A stretch of 64,000 nt of DNA, from the NCBI RefSeq assembly GCF_023630705.1, contig NZ_JALQEM010000018.1, positions 62,001-126,000 of the forward strand. The letters are read 5' to 3'. Shown piece by piece: positions 18,625 to 27,040 of the stretch. The stretch is from Caballeronia sp. GAFFF1. Lineage in GTDB: Bacteria > Pseudomonadota > Gammaproteobacteria > Burkholderiales > Burkholderiaceae. The notes under the pieces were generated by a model that was given only the letters and a program-made list of their open reading frames with translations, was not told the origin of the DNA and searched no databases. Position 1 is the stretch's first letter; every line of letters starts with the position of its first letter. Made by a program: the position numbers and the translations under genes.

Positions 18625-19632
18625 ATGCTCGATCTCGTGCCGCTGTGGGCCGCCATTCTCGCGCTGGCCGTGTTCATGTACGTACTGCTCGACGGCTTCG
18701 ATCTCGGCGTCGGCATGCTCTTTCTGTTGCGCCGCGACCACGACGAGCGCAACTTGATGATCAACTCCGTCGCGCCCGTCTGGGACTTCAACGAAACGTG
18801 GCTCGTGCTCGGCGGCGGCGGACTGTTCGCGGTGTTTCCGCTCGCCTACGCGATCATCGTGCCGGCCGTCTATTTCCCGATTCTCTTCATGCTGCTCGGG
18901 CTGATCTTTCGCGGCGTGGCGTTTGAATTCCGCGAAGTCGTCGGCGCGCGCAAGTGGCTGTGGGATCGCGCGTTCGCGTACGGGTCGCTGCTCGCCACGT
19001 TCTCGCAAGGCATCGTGCTCGGCATGTTCATTCAGGGCTTTCCGATCGTCGGCCGCCAGTACTCGGGAACGAGCTGGGACTGGCTCGCGCCGTTCCCGCT
19101 CCTGGTCGGCGTCGGCCTGATATTCGGCTACGCGCTGCAAGGCTCGACATGGCTCGTGCTCAAGACCGAAGGCGACTTGCAGGCGTGGGGCCGCAAAATG
19201 GCGCGCTTCGCGCTCATCGGCGTGCTCGCGTTCATTCTGCTCATCAGCTTGTGGACGCCGCTGAAAGACGCGCGCATCGCGGCGCGCTGGTTCGGCTTTC
19301 CGATGGCTTTTGCGTTCGCGCCGGTGCCGTTGCTGACCGCGTTTCTCGCGTGGAAGCTCTGGTCGAGTCTCTCGAAAGGCCGCGAAGTGCTGCCCTTCGT
19401 GTGCTCGATGGGCCTCTTCTTTCTCGCGTTCACGGGGCTCGTCATCAGCCTGTGGCCGTTCATCGCGCCGCCTTCGGTGACGCTTTGGGACGCGTCGGCC
19501 GCGCCGATCACGCATCAGTTCTTCCTGATCGGAACGCTGTTCCTGCTGCCGGTGCTGATGATCTACGTGACCTGGTCGTACTGGGTGTTTCGCGGCAAGG
19601 TGCGCAGCGACATCGGCTATCACGTGGAATGA
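18625..19632 (+). CDS. cioB: Cytochrome bd-type quinol oxidase subunit II
   Basis: 335 residues with about eight membrane helices, structural partner of CioA. The N-terminus has the conserved YVLLDGFDLGVGMLF and MINSVAPVWDFNETWLVLGGGGLFAVFP segments. The normal CydB/CioB length is about 335. ATG at 18625 follows GGAGAACG. No cydX-like small ORF is evident after it; the following 15 bp lead straight to the convergent gene at 19648. Confidence 0.96.
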   Translation: MLDLVPLWAAILALAVFMYVLLDGFDLGVGMLFLLRRDHDERNLMINSVAPVWDFNETWLVLGGGGLFAVFPLAYAIIVPAVYFPILFMLLGLIFRGVAFEFREVVGARKWLWDRAFAYGSLLATFSQGIVLGMFIQGFPIVGRQYSGTSWDWLAPFPLLVGVGLIFGYALQGSTWLVLKTEGDLQAWGRKMARFALIGVLAFILLISLWTPLKDARIAARWFGFPMAFAFAPVPLLTAFLAWKLWSSLSKGREVLPFVCSMGLFFLAFTGLVISLWPFIAPPSVTLWDASAAPITHQFFLIGTLFLLPVLMIYVTWSYWVFRGKVRSDIGYHVE

Positions 19633-19647
19633 CAGCCGCGTAGCGCG

Positions 19648-20133
19648 TCAGAGCTTTTGCGCGACCGCGAACGAGAGAATGCGCGACCACTTGCGCGCCT
19701 CGGCGCGGTCGGCCATCGGCAGACGCCATTCGCCGTGAGCCTTGTCGGCGACATCCAGGACGACGTGCCACTCGCCACGCGCGTCGTCGTGCGCCATCTG
19801 CGCGTCGCGCAAATCCGCGAAGATGTAGTGGCCGGTCGCATCGCCTACGCGCACGTCCAGCAGGCGCTTTCCCGCGGCGAGCCGCACGCCGCCCCAGTCG
19901 CGCTTCAGTTCGTGCGTCCAGTTCGTGGCGTCGCCTTTGACGCGCGGCAGATTCGGCGCGATCTCGCGACGCCGCGCGAGCCAATACGCGATGCCCGCCG
20001 CCACCGCCGCCGCCACGATCACCGCGACGCCGACGGCGACGCCCAGCCCGAAGCGCGCATCGAGCGCGTCGAAGGACCACACCGCGCCGTAGATCAGCGC
20101 CGCGAGCGCGATGAGCGCGAGAACGATCGGCAT
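19648..20133 (-). CDS. Uncharacterised membrane protein
   Basis: 161 residues, not recognised. Two N-terminal hydrophobic segments (IVLALIALAALIYGAVWSF and LGVAVGVAVIVAAAVAAGIAYWLA) precede a soluble domain of about 105 residues rich in W, D and H (LKRDWGGVRLAAGKRLLDV; GHYIFADLRDAQMAHDDARG). The start at MPIVLAL was chosen over an ATG 32 codons upstream that adds arginine-rich sequence without family character. It follows the peroxiredoxin gene by 37 bp on the same strand and may be co-transcribed. Confidence 0.75.
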   Translation of the reverse strand: MPIVLALIALAALIYGAVWSFDALDARFGLGVAVGVAVIVAAAVAAGIAYWLARRREIAPNLPRVKGDATNWTHELKRDWGGVRLAAGKRLLDVRVGDATGHYIFADLRDAQMAHDDARGEWHVVLDVADKAHGEWRLPMADRAEARKWSRILSFAVAQKL

Positions 20134-20170
20134 GACGGCTACCCTTTGCGAACGAACGAAGCGGCCGCCA

Positions 20171-20740
20171 TCACTGCGCCTTGTGCTTCGTGTTCCACTC
20201 GCGCAGCGCCTGCAGCGTGTTCGCGACATGCTGATCCGGCGACAGGCTCGTGTATTCGTAGATGACCTTGCCGTCCGGCGCGATCACGTACGACACGCGG
20301 TTGGCCATCGAGCTCTTGAAGGGCAACGCGGCGTCGTACGCGCCGATGATCTTCGCGTCGGTGTCGGCCGCGACCGGGAATTTGCTGCGGCATTCGCTCA
20401 CCGAAAAACGCTGCAACGTGCCGATATCGTCGTGCGACACGCCGATCACCGTCGCGCCTTGCGCCTTGTACTGATCGACCGCTTCGGCGAACTCGTGCGC
20501 CTCGATCGTGCAGCCCTTCGTGAACGCCGCCGGATAGAAATACAGCACGACGGGGCCTTTCTTGAGCGCGTCGGCGAGCGAGTAGTCGAACACGTTGCCA
20601 CCGAGCGACGCCTGCGTGACGAATGGCGGCGCGGCATCGCCCGGCTTGAGCGTGGCGCGCGCCAAGAGCGGATACGTCGCGACCGCGCATGCGAGCAGGC
20701 CCGAAAGCGCCAGGCCTGCCATCTTCGTTCTTCTTTTCAT
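20171..20740 (-). CDS. Exported peroxiredoxin, AhpC/TSA family
   Basis: 189 residues. MKRRTKMAGLALSGLLACA is a likely Sec signal peptide, cleaved after the ARA near 29. The thioredoxin-fold domain shows LYFYPAAFTKGCTIEAHEFAEA, with the peroxidatic Cys in GCT, and a second Cys in SVSECRSKFPV that could resolve the disulfide, as in BCP-type peroxiredoxins. It would reduce peroxides in the periplasm. It sits 35 bp after the EAL-HDOD gene. The start was placed at MKRR because the longer frame begins with non-conserved arginine-rich residues. Confidence 0.9.
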   Translation of the reverse strand: MKRRTKMAGLALSGLLACAVATYPLLARATLKPGDAAPPFVTQASLGGNVFDYSLADALKKGPVVLYFYPAAFTKGCTIEAHEFAEAVDQYKAQGATVIGVSHDDIGTLQRFSVSECRSKFPVAADTDAKIIGAYDAALPFKSSMANRVSYVIAPDGKVIYEYTSLSPDQHVANTLQALREWNTKHKAQ

Positions 20741-20775
20741 GCGGATGTCTCTCCGTGATCGGGTTGGTGCCGCGT

Positions 20776-22050
20776 TCAGTCGAGCCGCTGCTCGCCGAAC
20801 CATGCCGCCGCTTCCACCTGAAGCGCAGCCAGAAGCGCGGGCGTCAGCGCGTCGAGCGCCGGATCGGCAAGCCGGCGTTCGTCGATCGCTTGGATATCGC
20901 CGCGTTCGGTCGCCCGCGCGATGCCGAGCAGCGCGCCGAGTTCGCCCTCGCCCGCGAGAATGGCCGAGCGGATATCGGCGGCCAGATGCAGCTTATCGAC
21001 AATTTCGGCCGGCTGCAGATCGACCACCACATGCACGAGCGAAAAGATGCCGGTCATGAACGCGGCATCCGAGAACGCTTCATCCGATGGACGCAGCGCA
21101 TCCGCCGCCAGTTCCATGAAGCGCGCCCGCGTGCCGACGAGTTGCAACAGCGGATCGGAGCGCCACGGCAGGCCGCTGCCGTCCGCGTACAGCAGCAGTT
21201 GCGTCCAGCGCATCAACTGGCGCGTGCCGGCGGCGGCCATGGCTTCCTTCAGCGACGACACGTTGCGTCCGCGCGCATGGGCGCTCGAATTGGCGAGGCG
21301 CATGAGTTGCAGCACGATATCCGGATTGCGCTTCAGTTCCACTTCGAGCTCGCGCAGGCCGGGATCGCTGCCTAGCACGGCCAGAAGCCGCAGGAGCGTG
21401 CCGCGCGCCGGGCTCGCGCGCCGCGCCGACAGCACTTGCGGCCGCGCGAAGAAATAGCCCTGGAAGAGATCGAAGCCCAGTTCGCGCGCCTCTGCGAACT
21501 CCTCGTGCGTCTCGACTTTTTCCGCGACGAGCAGCTTGCCGTGCTTCTTGACGAGCGCCGTCAGTTCGCGCAAGTGCGAGCGCTCGGCCGCGAGCAGGTC
21601 CACCTTGACGATATCGACCGACGGCAGCGCGGCGAGCAATGCATCGTCGAGGCGCGTCACGTCGTCGAGCGCGAAGCGAAAGCCGTCGCGGCGCAACTGC
21701 GCGCATCGCTTGAAGAGCGCGTCGTCGAATTCGATGTTCTCCAGCAACTCGAGCACGAATCGCTCGGGCTGCATGAGATGCACGATGTCGTCGAAGATCA
21801 GCTCGCGGCTCATGTTCACGTAGCCGGGATGCAGGCCGAGCACGGCCGGCACGCCGATCTCGCCGACCGTGCGCGCGACGACATGCGCGGTCGCCTGCAC
21901 ATCGTCATCGACGCGGGCGCGATTTTCGGGGCTATCGCGGAAGAGGAGTTCGTAGGCGGCGAGCGCGCCCGCGCCGTCGAGAATCGGCTGGCGGCCGACA
22001 TAGACGCTCGGCTCGCGTCGGGCGCGCAGTTTCAGCGAAGAATCGGGCAT
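20776..22050 (-). CDS. EAL-HDOD signalling protein (YuxH type)
   Basis: 424 residues. An N-terminal degenerate EAL domain (about 15-205) is followed by an HDOD domain (about 210-400; RNPDIVLQLMRLANSSAHARGRN then FMTGIFSLVHVVVD). The EAL motif reads YELLFRD, and the catalytic DDFGTG is replaced by DDVTRLDD, so c-di-GMP hydrolysis is unlikely. Such YuxH-like proteins act as binding or adaptor modules in motility and biofilm control. It is transcribed away from the GGDEF-EAL gene at 22574. Confidence 0.93.
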   Translation of the reverse strand: MPDSSLKLRARREPSVYVGRQPILDGAGALAAYELLFRDSPENRARVDDDVQATAHVVARTVGEIGVPAVLGLHPGYVNMSRELIFDDIVHLMQPERFVLELLENIEFDDALFKRCAQLRRDGFRFALDDVTRLDDALLAALPSVDIVKVDLLAAERSHLRELTALVKKHGKLLVAEKVETHEEFAEARELGFDLFQGYFFARPQVLSARRASPARGTLLRLLAVLGSDPGLRELEVELKRNPDIVLQLMRLANSSAHARGRNVSSLKEAMAAAGTRQLMRWTQLLLYADGSGLPWRSDPLLQLVGTRARFMELAADALRPSDEAFSDAAFMTGIFSLVHVVVDLQPAEIVDKLHLAADIRSAILAGEGELGALLGIARATERGDIQAIDERRLADPALDALTPALLAALQVEAAAWFGEQRLD

Positions 22051-22573
22051 GACGGGAACCGAATGAGAGCGACGAATCCGTCAGGCAGGACAACGAGTGC
22101 GGGCGCAAAGGTTTGCGCCGACGCCGGCACGTGAGCGGTCTCGAAGCCGCAACGACCTGCTCGGGTCGGCGATAGAAGGCAATCGATCATGAAGCGTGAC
22201 GTGTGCGACAAATTCCCGAATCGGGCGACCGTAACGCGGGACGCCCGCCGCATGGCGACCGGGGCCGGGGCGTTTCCGCAGCAAACGCGCACTGTAACCG
22301 AAAATCGCCTTGCACCCATGTTTACGCCAACCGCGCAAAGGCCGCGCCGCGCGTTTTCCCTGATTGCCGGCGGCGTCCCGCGTGGCAGCGGCATGGCGGC
22401 TAAAGAATTTCGCTGAACCGCCGATAACTCGCGTGATAGAGCGTGCCGCGCGTCATGCCGGCGCGCCGTACGCCGAGCCGCTCGAAGCGGTATTCGCGCG
22501 CCGCCGAAGCTTCCGACGATAAGCCTGTGCGTCGACCATCGGCTGCGCGCCGCCGCGAGAACCTTAACTGACC
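22051..22573. other. Divergent intergenic region between two c-di-GMP-type genes
   Basis: 523 bp between the EAL-HDOD gene (leftward) and the GGDEF-EAL gene (rightward), presumably holding both promoters. A 75-codon open frame at 22189-22416 (+) has no ribosome site or recognisable motif and I do not call it a gene. No clear promoter hexamers, terminator or repeat were seen. Confidence 0.4.
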
Positions 22574-24451
22574 ATGCAAGCGAACCGGACTTCCGTCTCC
22601 CGCCGCGCACCCTGGCGCATCGCGCTCGATGTGCTTTGCCGCGCATGGAGACCCGCCGCGCGAGACGACCGAGATCCGCACGCGCACGACGCTGGGTCGT
22701 CCGCCTCCGCCTCGTCCGCGGAAGACGGCGCGGGCCTCGGCGGCAAGCCCGCCGCCGCGCTCGAAACCACGCTCGGCGCGGTCGATTTCCTCGCGCAGGT
22801 GGACGACGCGCTGCGCTTTCAGTATGTGTCGCACGCGAGCATCGACTTCATCGGCTATCACCACGACTACCTCAGCATGCTGACGCTGCACGATCTCGTG
22901 CCGTCGGAGGAAGCCGGCGAGCTGGACGCGCTCGTCGCCCGCGCGCGCGCAAGCGGCCAGCTCGAATGCGCGACGCTCAATCTCGTGAAGTCGCTCACTT
23001 ATCCGATCTGCGTCGAGCTGCGGCTTCTGGCGACCGCCTCGCAGGGGACGCCCGGCTTCGCACTCGCCGCGTTCGACGTGTCGCGCTGGCGGGAACGCGA
23101 AGCGTCGCTCACGCACGCGCTGCATCACGATTCGCTCACCGGCCTCGAGAACGCGACCGCGCTTCAGGCGGCGGTCGGCGCGATGCAGGCCGAAGCGGAA
23201 CGCACGCGCACGCAGACGGCGCTCGTCCTGCTGGATATCGACGACTATCAGCGCATCAACCGGGCGCTCGGCTCCGAGGCCGGCGACGACATGCTGCGCG
23301 AAACCGCGCGCCGCATCCAGCACACGGCCACGCACGGCGAGCGCGTGGCGCGCGTGGCCGGCGACGAGTTCGCCCTGCTGCTGCCCGCGGGCGCGACCGC
23401 CGAAGCCGCCGAGAACCTCGCGCGGCGGCTCTTGACCGCCATCGCGCAGCCGTACCGGTATCGCGGGCAGCACACGCATTTGTCGGCGAGCATCGGCGTG
23501 GCGTTGTATCCGGACCACGCGGTGAAAGACGGCGCGACGGCGAAATCCGGCGTGCAGGCGAGCCTGCTGCGCATGGCCGATCTCGCGCTCGCGCAGGCGA
23601 AGGCCGCGGGCGGCAACACGCTCGTCGTCCATACGCTCGACGACGATCCCGCCGACGCGGAACGCCTGAAGCTCGAAGCGGACCTCTACGAGGCCGTGCG
23701 CAACGGCGAGTTCTCGCTCTTTTTCCAGCCGATCACGAAGATCCGCACGGGCGCCGTCGTCGGCGTGGAAGCGCTGATGCGCTGGCATCATCCGGTGCAT
23801 GGGCTCGTGCCGCCGTCGACGTTCATTCCGCTCGCGGAGTCCATCGGGCTCATCAACTATCTCGGCAACTGGGTGCTGAAGGCGGCGTGCATGCAGCTCG
23901 TGCAGTGGGACGGCATCGGCATCCGGCTCGATTACGTGTCGGTGAACGTGTCGCCGCGGCAGTTCCGCGACAAGCGCTTTCTTGCCGCGGTGAAGGAAGC
24001 CATCGCGCTCACGGGCATCGACGCGAAGCGGCTCGTCTTCGAGATCACCGAAAGCCTGCTGATGCAGGACCCGGAAGAAGCGACGCGTCTGCTCGAAGCG
24101 CTGCGCGCGCTCGGCATCCGCTTTGCCGTGGACGACTTCGGCACCGGCTATTCGAGCCTCGCCTACTTGCAACGGTTTCCCCTCGCGAAGCTCAAGATCG
24201 ACCGCAGCTTTGTCGAGAACCTGATTACGTCGCGCAACAACCGCGCGATCGTGAGCGCGGTGGTCGGGCTCGCGCAGTCGCTCGGACTGGAACTCGTCGC
24301 GGAAGGCGTCGAGACCGAGGCGCAGCGGGACTTGCTCGCCGAAATGGGCTGCGACCACATACAGGGCTGGCTGATTAGCCAAGCCATGCCGTCGGACGAA
24401 CTCGCGCGTTCGTTCCAATCGAGTTCGCTCGTGCTGCACGAGACAATATGA
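22574..24451 (+). CDS. PAS-GGDEF-EAL protein (diguanylate cyclase/phosphodiesterase)
   Basis: 625 residues, no membrane segment. A PAS-like sensor lies at about 65-180, GGDEF at 185-345 (DSLTGLENATAL; signature AGDEF rather than GGDEF, in RVAGDEFALLLP) and EAL at 365-610. EAL residues are intact: VGVEALMRWHHP, VNVSPRQF, DDFGTGYSSLAYL, KIDRSFVENL and AEGVETEAQ. No RxxD inhibitory site precedes AGDEF. Phosphodiesterase activity is therefore well supported, cyclase activity less so. The ATG at 22574 opens an Arg/Ala-rich, poorly conserved first 60 residues. Confidence 0.94.
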   Translation: MQANRTSVSRRAPWRIALDVLCRAWRPAARDDRDPHAHDAGSSASASSAEDGAGLGGKPAAALETTLGAVDFLAQVDDALRFQYVSHASIDFIGYHHDYLSMLTLHDLVPSEEAGELDALVARARASGQLECATLNLVKSLTYPICVELRLLATASQGTPGFALAAFDVSRWREREASLTHALHHDSLTGLENATALQAAVGAMQAEAERTRTQTALVLLDIDDYQRINRALGSEAGDDMLRETARRIQHTATHGERVARVAGDEFALLLPAGATAEAAENLARRLLTAIAQPYRYRGQHTHLSASIGVALYPDHAVKDGATAKSGVQASLLRMADLALAQAKAAGGNTLVVHTLDDDPADAERLKLEADLYEAVRNGEFSLFFQPITKIRTGAVVGVEALMRWHHPVHGLVPPSTFIPLAESIGLINYLGNWVLKAACMQLVQWDGIGIRLDYVSVNVSPRQFRDKRFLAAVKEAIALTGIDAKRLVFEITESLLMQDPEEATRLLEALRALGIRFAVDDFGTGYSSLAYLQRFPLAKLKIDRSFVENLITSRNNRAIVSAVVGLAQSLGLELVAEGVETEAQRDLLAEMGCDHIQGWLISQAMPSDELARSFQSSSLVLHETI

Positions 24452-24594
24452 GCGTACGAATGTTCGTGTTCTAATCGAAGAGCGCGCCTTAACGCCCTGA
24501 ATCCGTGTATCTTCCGGGGCTGGCCGCTGAATGAATGCATCGGGCAGAGCCGCTTCGGGTTAGCCGTTCTCGCAACAACAGGTTTTTTTTACGC

Positions 24595-26067
24595 ATGGCA
24601 CGCACCAAGGCCGAACTACTGGACAAGTTGTGGGGGCGCATGAGCGAGCGCGGGGACTTCCCCATGCTTTCGCAGGCGCTGCGCACGACCGTGTCCGCGA
24701 TGAGCGACGACGACCTCGACTTCACTGCGCTCGTGCAAGTCGTGCTGTCGGATTTCGGGCTCACGCAGAAGGTGCTGCGGCTCGCCAATTCCGCGATGTA
24801 CATGGCTTTCGGCGGCAACATCACGACCGTCACCCGGGCGCTGATGGTGCTCGGCATGGACGCGGTCGGCCATCTCGTCGTCGGACTCAAACTCGTCGAC
24901 CACTTTCACCAGAGCGCGCCGCGCCGCATCGACGCCAAGCTCGAACTCAACCGCACGCTGCTTTCGGGCACGGTCGCGCGGCAAGTGACCGAGCGCATCG
25001 ACCTTCGTTCAGCGGAAGAAGCGGTGGTCTGCACGCTGATGCGGCAGATCGGCAAGCTGCTCGTCGCGTTCTACCTCGAACACGAGTGGGACCAGTTGCG
25101 CCGCAAGGCGGCCACCGAGAACATTAGCGACAGCAGCGCGTGCGCCGCGCTGCTCGGCGTGACGTTCGAGGAAATCGGCATCGAGGCGGCGGACCGCTGG
25201 CGTCTGCCGGAAACGATCCGCGCGGGCATGCGCGTGAGCGACCCGACTGCGCCGCCGGATGAAACCGTGCCGAAGCACGTGCGCTGGCTGCAGGCCGTCA
25301 CCAACTATTCGACCGAAGTCGCCGATGCGCTCACCGCGCCGAACGTCGCGGCGGGCGGCCGCGAATCGATGCTCGTCGATATCGCCGAGCGCTACAGCGG
25401 CGCGCTCAATGCGGATGCGGAAACGCTCGCATCGATGAGCCTTGCGCTCGCGAGCGAGGATAGCGGCGACGGCGTGATGCGCGAGATCGTCGAGTTGCAG
25501 GCGAACGCGGACGCCATGGCGCGGGCGAGCGTATCGGCGGAGGCGCGCATTGGCGCGAGTCTTGCCGATCTGCGCTCGCTGCCGTCGAAGAACGCGCTTT
25601 CGCCGGTGCTCGCGCTGGCCTCGGAGGCGGTGCTCGCGGGGCTCGGTCTTTCGCGCACGGTCGTCTTCGTGCGCCAGGCCAACAATGAATTCCAGGCGCG
25701 TCTAGGCATGGGCGCGGGCATCGAGCCGATGCTTTCCTCGCTTTCTTTCAGCGCCGAGTTTCGGCCCGATGTGTTCCATCTCGCGACTACGAATCCTGTC
25801 GGCATCTTCATCGAAAATGCACACGATCCGCGGATCGACGCGCGGTTGCCGCGCTGGTACAAGGAGACGCTCGGCGAGGCGCAGGCTTTCGTGCTGCTGC
25901 CCGTGAAGTCGAACGATTCGACTGTCGCGCTCGTGTATGGCGACTGGACTGTGGGGCAGCATGTGCACAAGATTTCTCCCCAGGAGATGGGGGCGCTCAA
26001 TGAGCTCACACGGGAGCTAAGCCGTTTCTTCTCTAATGCTGACTGGAAGGAAGTTGAGTTGATTTGA
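24595..26067 (+). CDS. HDOD domain protein with C-terminal GAF-like domain
   Basis: 490 residues. The HDOD domain (about 20-215) has VVLSDFGLTQKVLRLANSAMYM and ALMVLGMDAVGHLVVGL; it lacks a full catalytic HD pair, as is normal. A GAF-like domain follows (about 330-480; LALASEAVLAGLGLSRTVVFVRQ ... FVLLPVKSNDSTVALVYGDW). HDOD proteins act in motility, stress and c-di-GMP networks; the partner is unknown. The start at MARTKAELLDK was chosen over an in-frame ATG 20 codons earlier that adds a basic stretch. It lies 143 bp after the GGDEF-EAL gene. Confidence 0.92.
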   Translation: MARTKAELLDKLWGRMSERGDFPMLSQALRTTVSAMSDDDLDFTALVQVVLSDFGLTQKVLRLANSAMYMAFGGNITTVTRALMVLGMDAVGHLVVGLKLVDHFHQSAPRRIDAKLELNRTLLSGTVARQVTERIDLRSAEEAVVCTLMRQIGKLLVAFYLEHEWDQLRRKAATENISDSSACAALLGVTFEEIGIEAADRWRLPETIRAGMRVSDPTAPPDETVPKHVRWLQAVTNYSTEVADALTAPNVAAGGRESMLVDIAERYSGALNADAETLASMSLALASEDSGDGVMREIVELQANADAMARASVSAEARIGASLADLRSLPSKNALSPVLALASEAVLAGLGLSRTVVFVRQANNEFQARLGMGAGIEPMLSSLSFSAEFRPDVFHLATTNPVGIFIENAHDPRIDARLPRWYKETLGEAQAFVLLPVKSNDSTVALVYGDWTVGQHVHKISPQEMGALNELTRELSRFFSNADWKEVELI

Positions 26068-26090
26068 GGGTTTTGAGCTTGGGGTTTCTT

Positions 26091-26153
26091 TTGCTCTCTG
26101 TTCTTTGCTCTTTGCTCCTTGCTCTTTGCTCTTCGCTCTTTGCTCTTTGCTCT
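26091..26153 (+). repeat. TTTGCTC-type low-complexity repeat
   Basis: About eight imperfect copies of a 7-bp unit (CTTTGCT with C/T variants), pyrimidine-rich, just after the HDOD stop codon. It could serve as slippage-prone filler. No gene is supported here. Confidence 0.8.
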
Positions 26154-26170
26154 CGCGCGCTCTTCGTCAG

Positions 26171-26403
26171 GGAACTTGTTTTCGCGTCGGTCTATTAGCG
26201 TTGCCCCTCCCCGGGGCGGGGGTCACTTTCTTTGCCGCTGCAAAGAAAGTAACCAAAGAAAGCAGCCTTTTTTAGCCCGCTGCAGCAACAGCGTGGCCAC
26301 CCCACAGAAAAGCATTGTCCCTCAGCTTGAATCAACCCTGAATCACCCTCCACGCCCGCTGAACACCCACGTCCTCCGAGCCCCTTGGCTCGCCAAAACC
26401 ATC
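26171..26403 (+). repeat. Left arm of a 233-bp inverted repeat
   Basis: This stretch, from GGAACTTG to CAAAACCATC, recurs in reverse at 26695-26926 with scattered differences. It contains the GCCCCTCCCCGGGGCGGGGG block and a perfect 11-bp hairpin at 26225-26250 (ACTTTCTTTGC, loop CGCT, GCAAAGAAAGT). It is non-coding. I recall similar sequence in many Burkholderia and Caballeronia intergenic regions, so it looks like a dispersed family. Confidence 0.85.
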
Positions 26404-26440
26404 GACTTTATTCGGATAACTGAACAAAACTTTCACGAAT

Positions 26441-26465
26441 AGCCATAGCCATAGCCTTAGCCTTA
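26441..26465 (+). repeat. AGCCAT/AGCCTT short hexamer repeat
   Basis: Four consecutive 6-bp units (AGCCAT twice, then AGCCTT twice, in slightly shifted phase) in the spacer between the two inverted-repeat arms. Confidence 0.7.
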
Positions 26466-26497
26466 CGGGCAATCACAGTCACAACCACGGCCGAATG

Positions 26498-26530
26498 TGC
26501 ACCTGCACCTGCACCTGCACCTGCACCTGC
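26498..26530 (+). repeat. TGCACC hexamer tandem repeat
   Basis: Five perfect TGCACC units plus a half unit in the 291-bp spacer between the inverted-repeat arms. Copy number may vary between strains. Confidence 0.85.
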
Positions 26531-26694
26531 ATGCTAGGTCCACAACAGCGAACGCGACGATCCCGCCCGGTGCGGCGCGCACCTGTTGCGCGTCGGTGCT
26601 ATCGCTGATAAGAACGCTTGTCGCGTGCCCTTCTATGGTCGTTGGGCTGACGCGGCTTGCCGAGACTTGGATACGTGGCAGAGCCGTCGTTTGT

Positions 26695-26926
26695 GATGGT
26701 TTTGACGAGCCAGGGGGCTCGGAGGACGTGGCTGTTCAGCGGGCGTGGAGGGTGATTCAGGGCTGTCTCAAATTGAGTGCCAATGTCTTGCTGCGGAGTG
26801 GCCACACTGTTGCTGCTTTGGGCCAGAAAAGCTGCTTTCTTTGGTTACTTTCTTTGCAGCAGCAAAGAAAGTGACCCCCGCCCCGGGGAGGGGCAACGCA
26901 AATAGACCGACACGAAAACAAGTTCC
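26695..26926 (-). repeat. Right arm of the 233-bp inverted repeat
   Basis: Reverse-complement counterpart of 26171-26403. It carries its own hairpin at 26847-26872 (ACTTTCTTTGC, loop AGCA, GCAAAGAAAGT), so the hairpin stem is conserved while its loop has changed. The arms converge on a gap between two convergent genes. Confidence 0.85.
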
Positions 26927-27040
26927 ATGCCGAAGAGCAGCTCATCGAAACAAAGCATGAACCGCCCTCGCCCCGGGGGAAGGGGAACGGGAAGGGCAAG
27001 AGCAAGTGGCAAGCCCAGCAGCCCGCAAAAAAAACAACCC

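Noticed and set aside
22189-22416. 75-codon frame between the two signalling genes
   Set aside because: No ribosome site, motif or conserved character; likely chance in GC-rich DNA.
26119-26442. 107-codon frame across the left inverted-repeat arm
   Set aside because: It runs through low-complexity and repeat DNA, and the same peptide (PPRGGGHFLC.CKESNQRKQ) arises from the other arm in the opposite strand, as expected for a repeat and not a gene.
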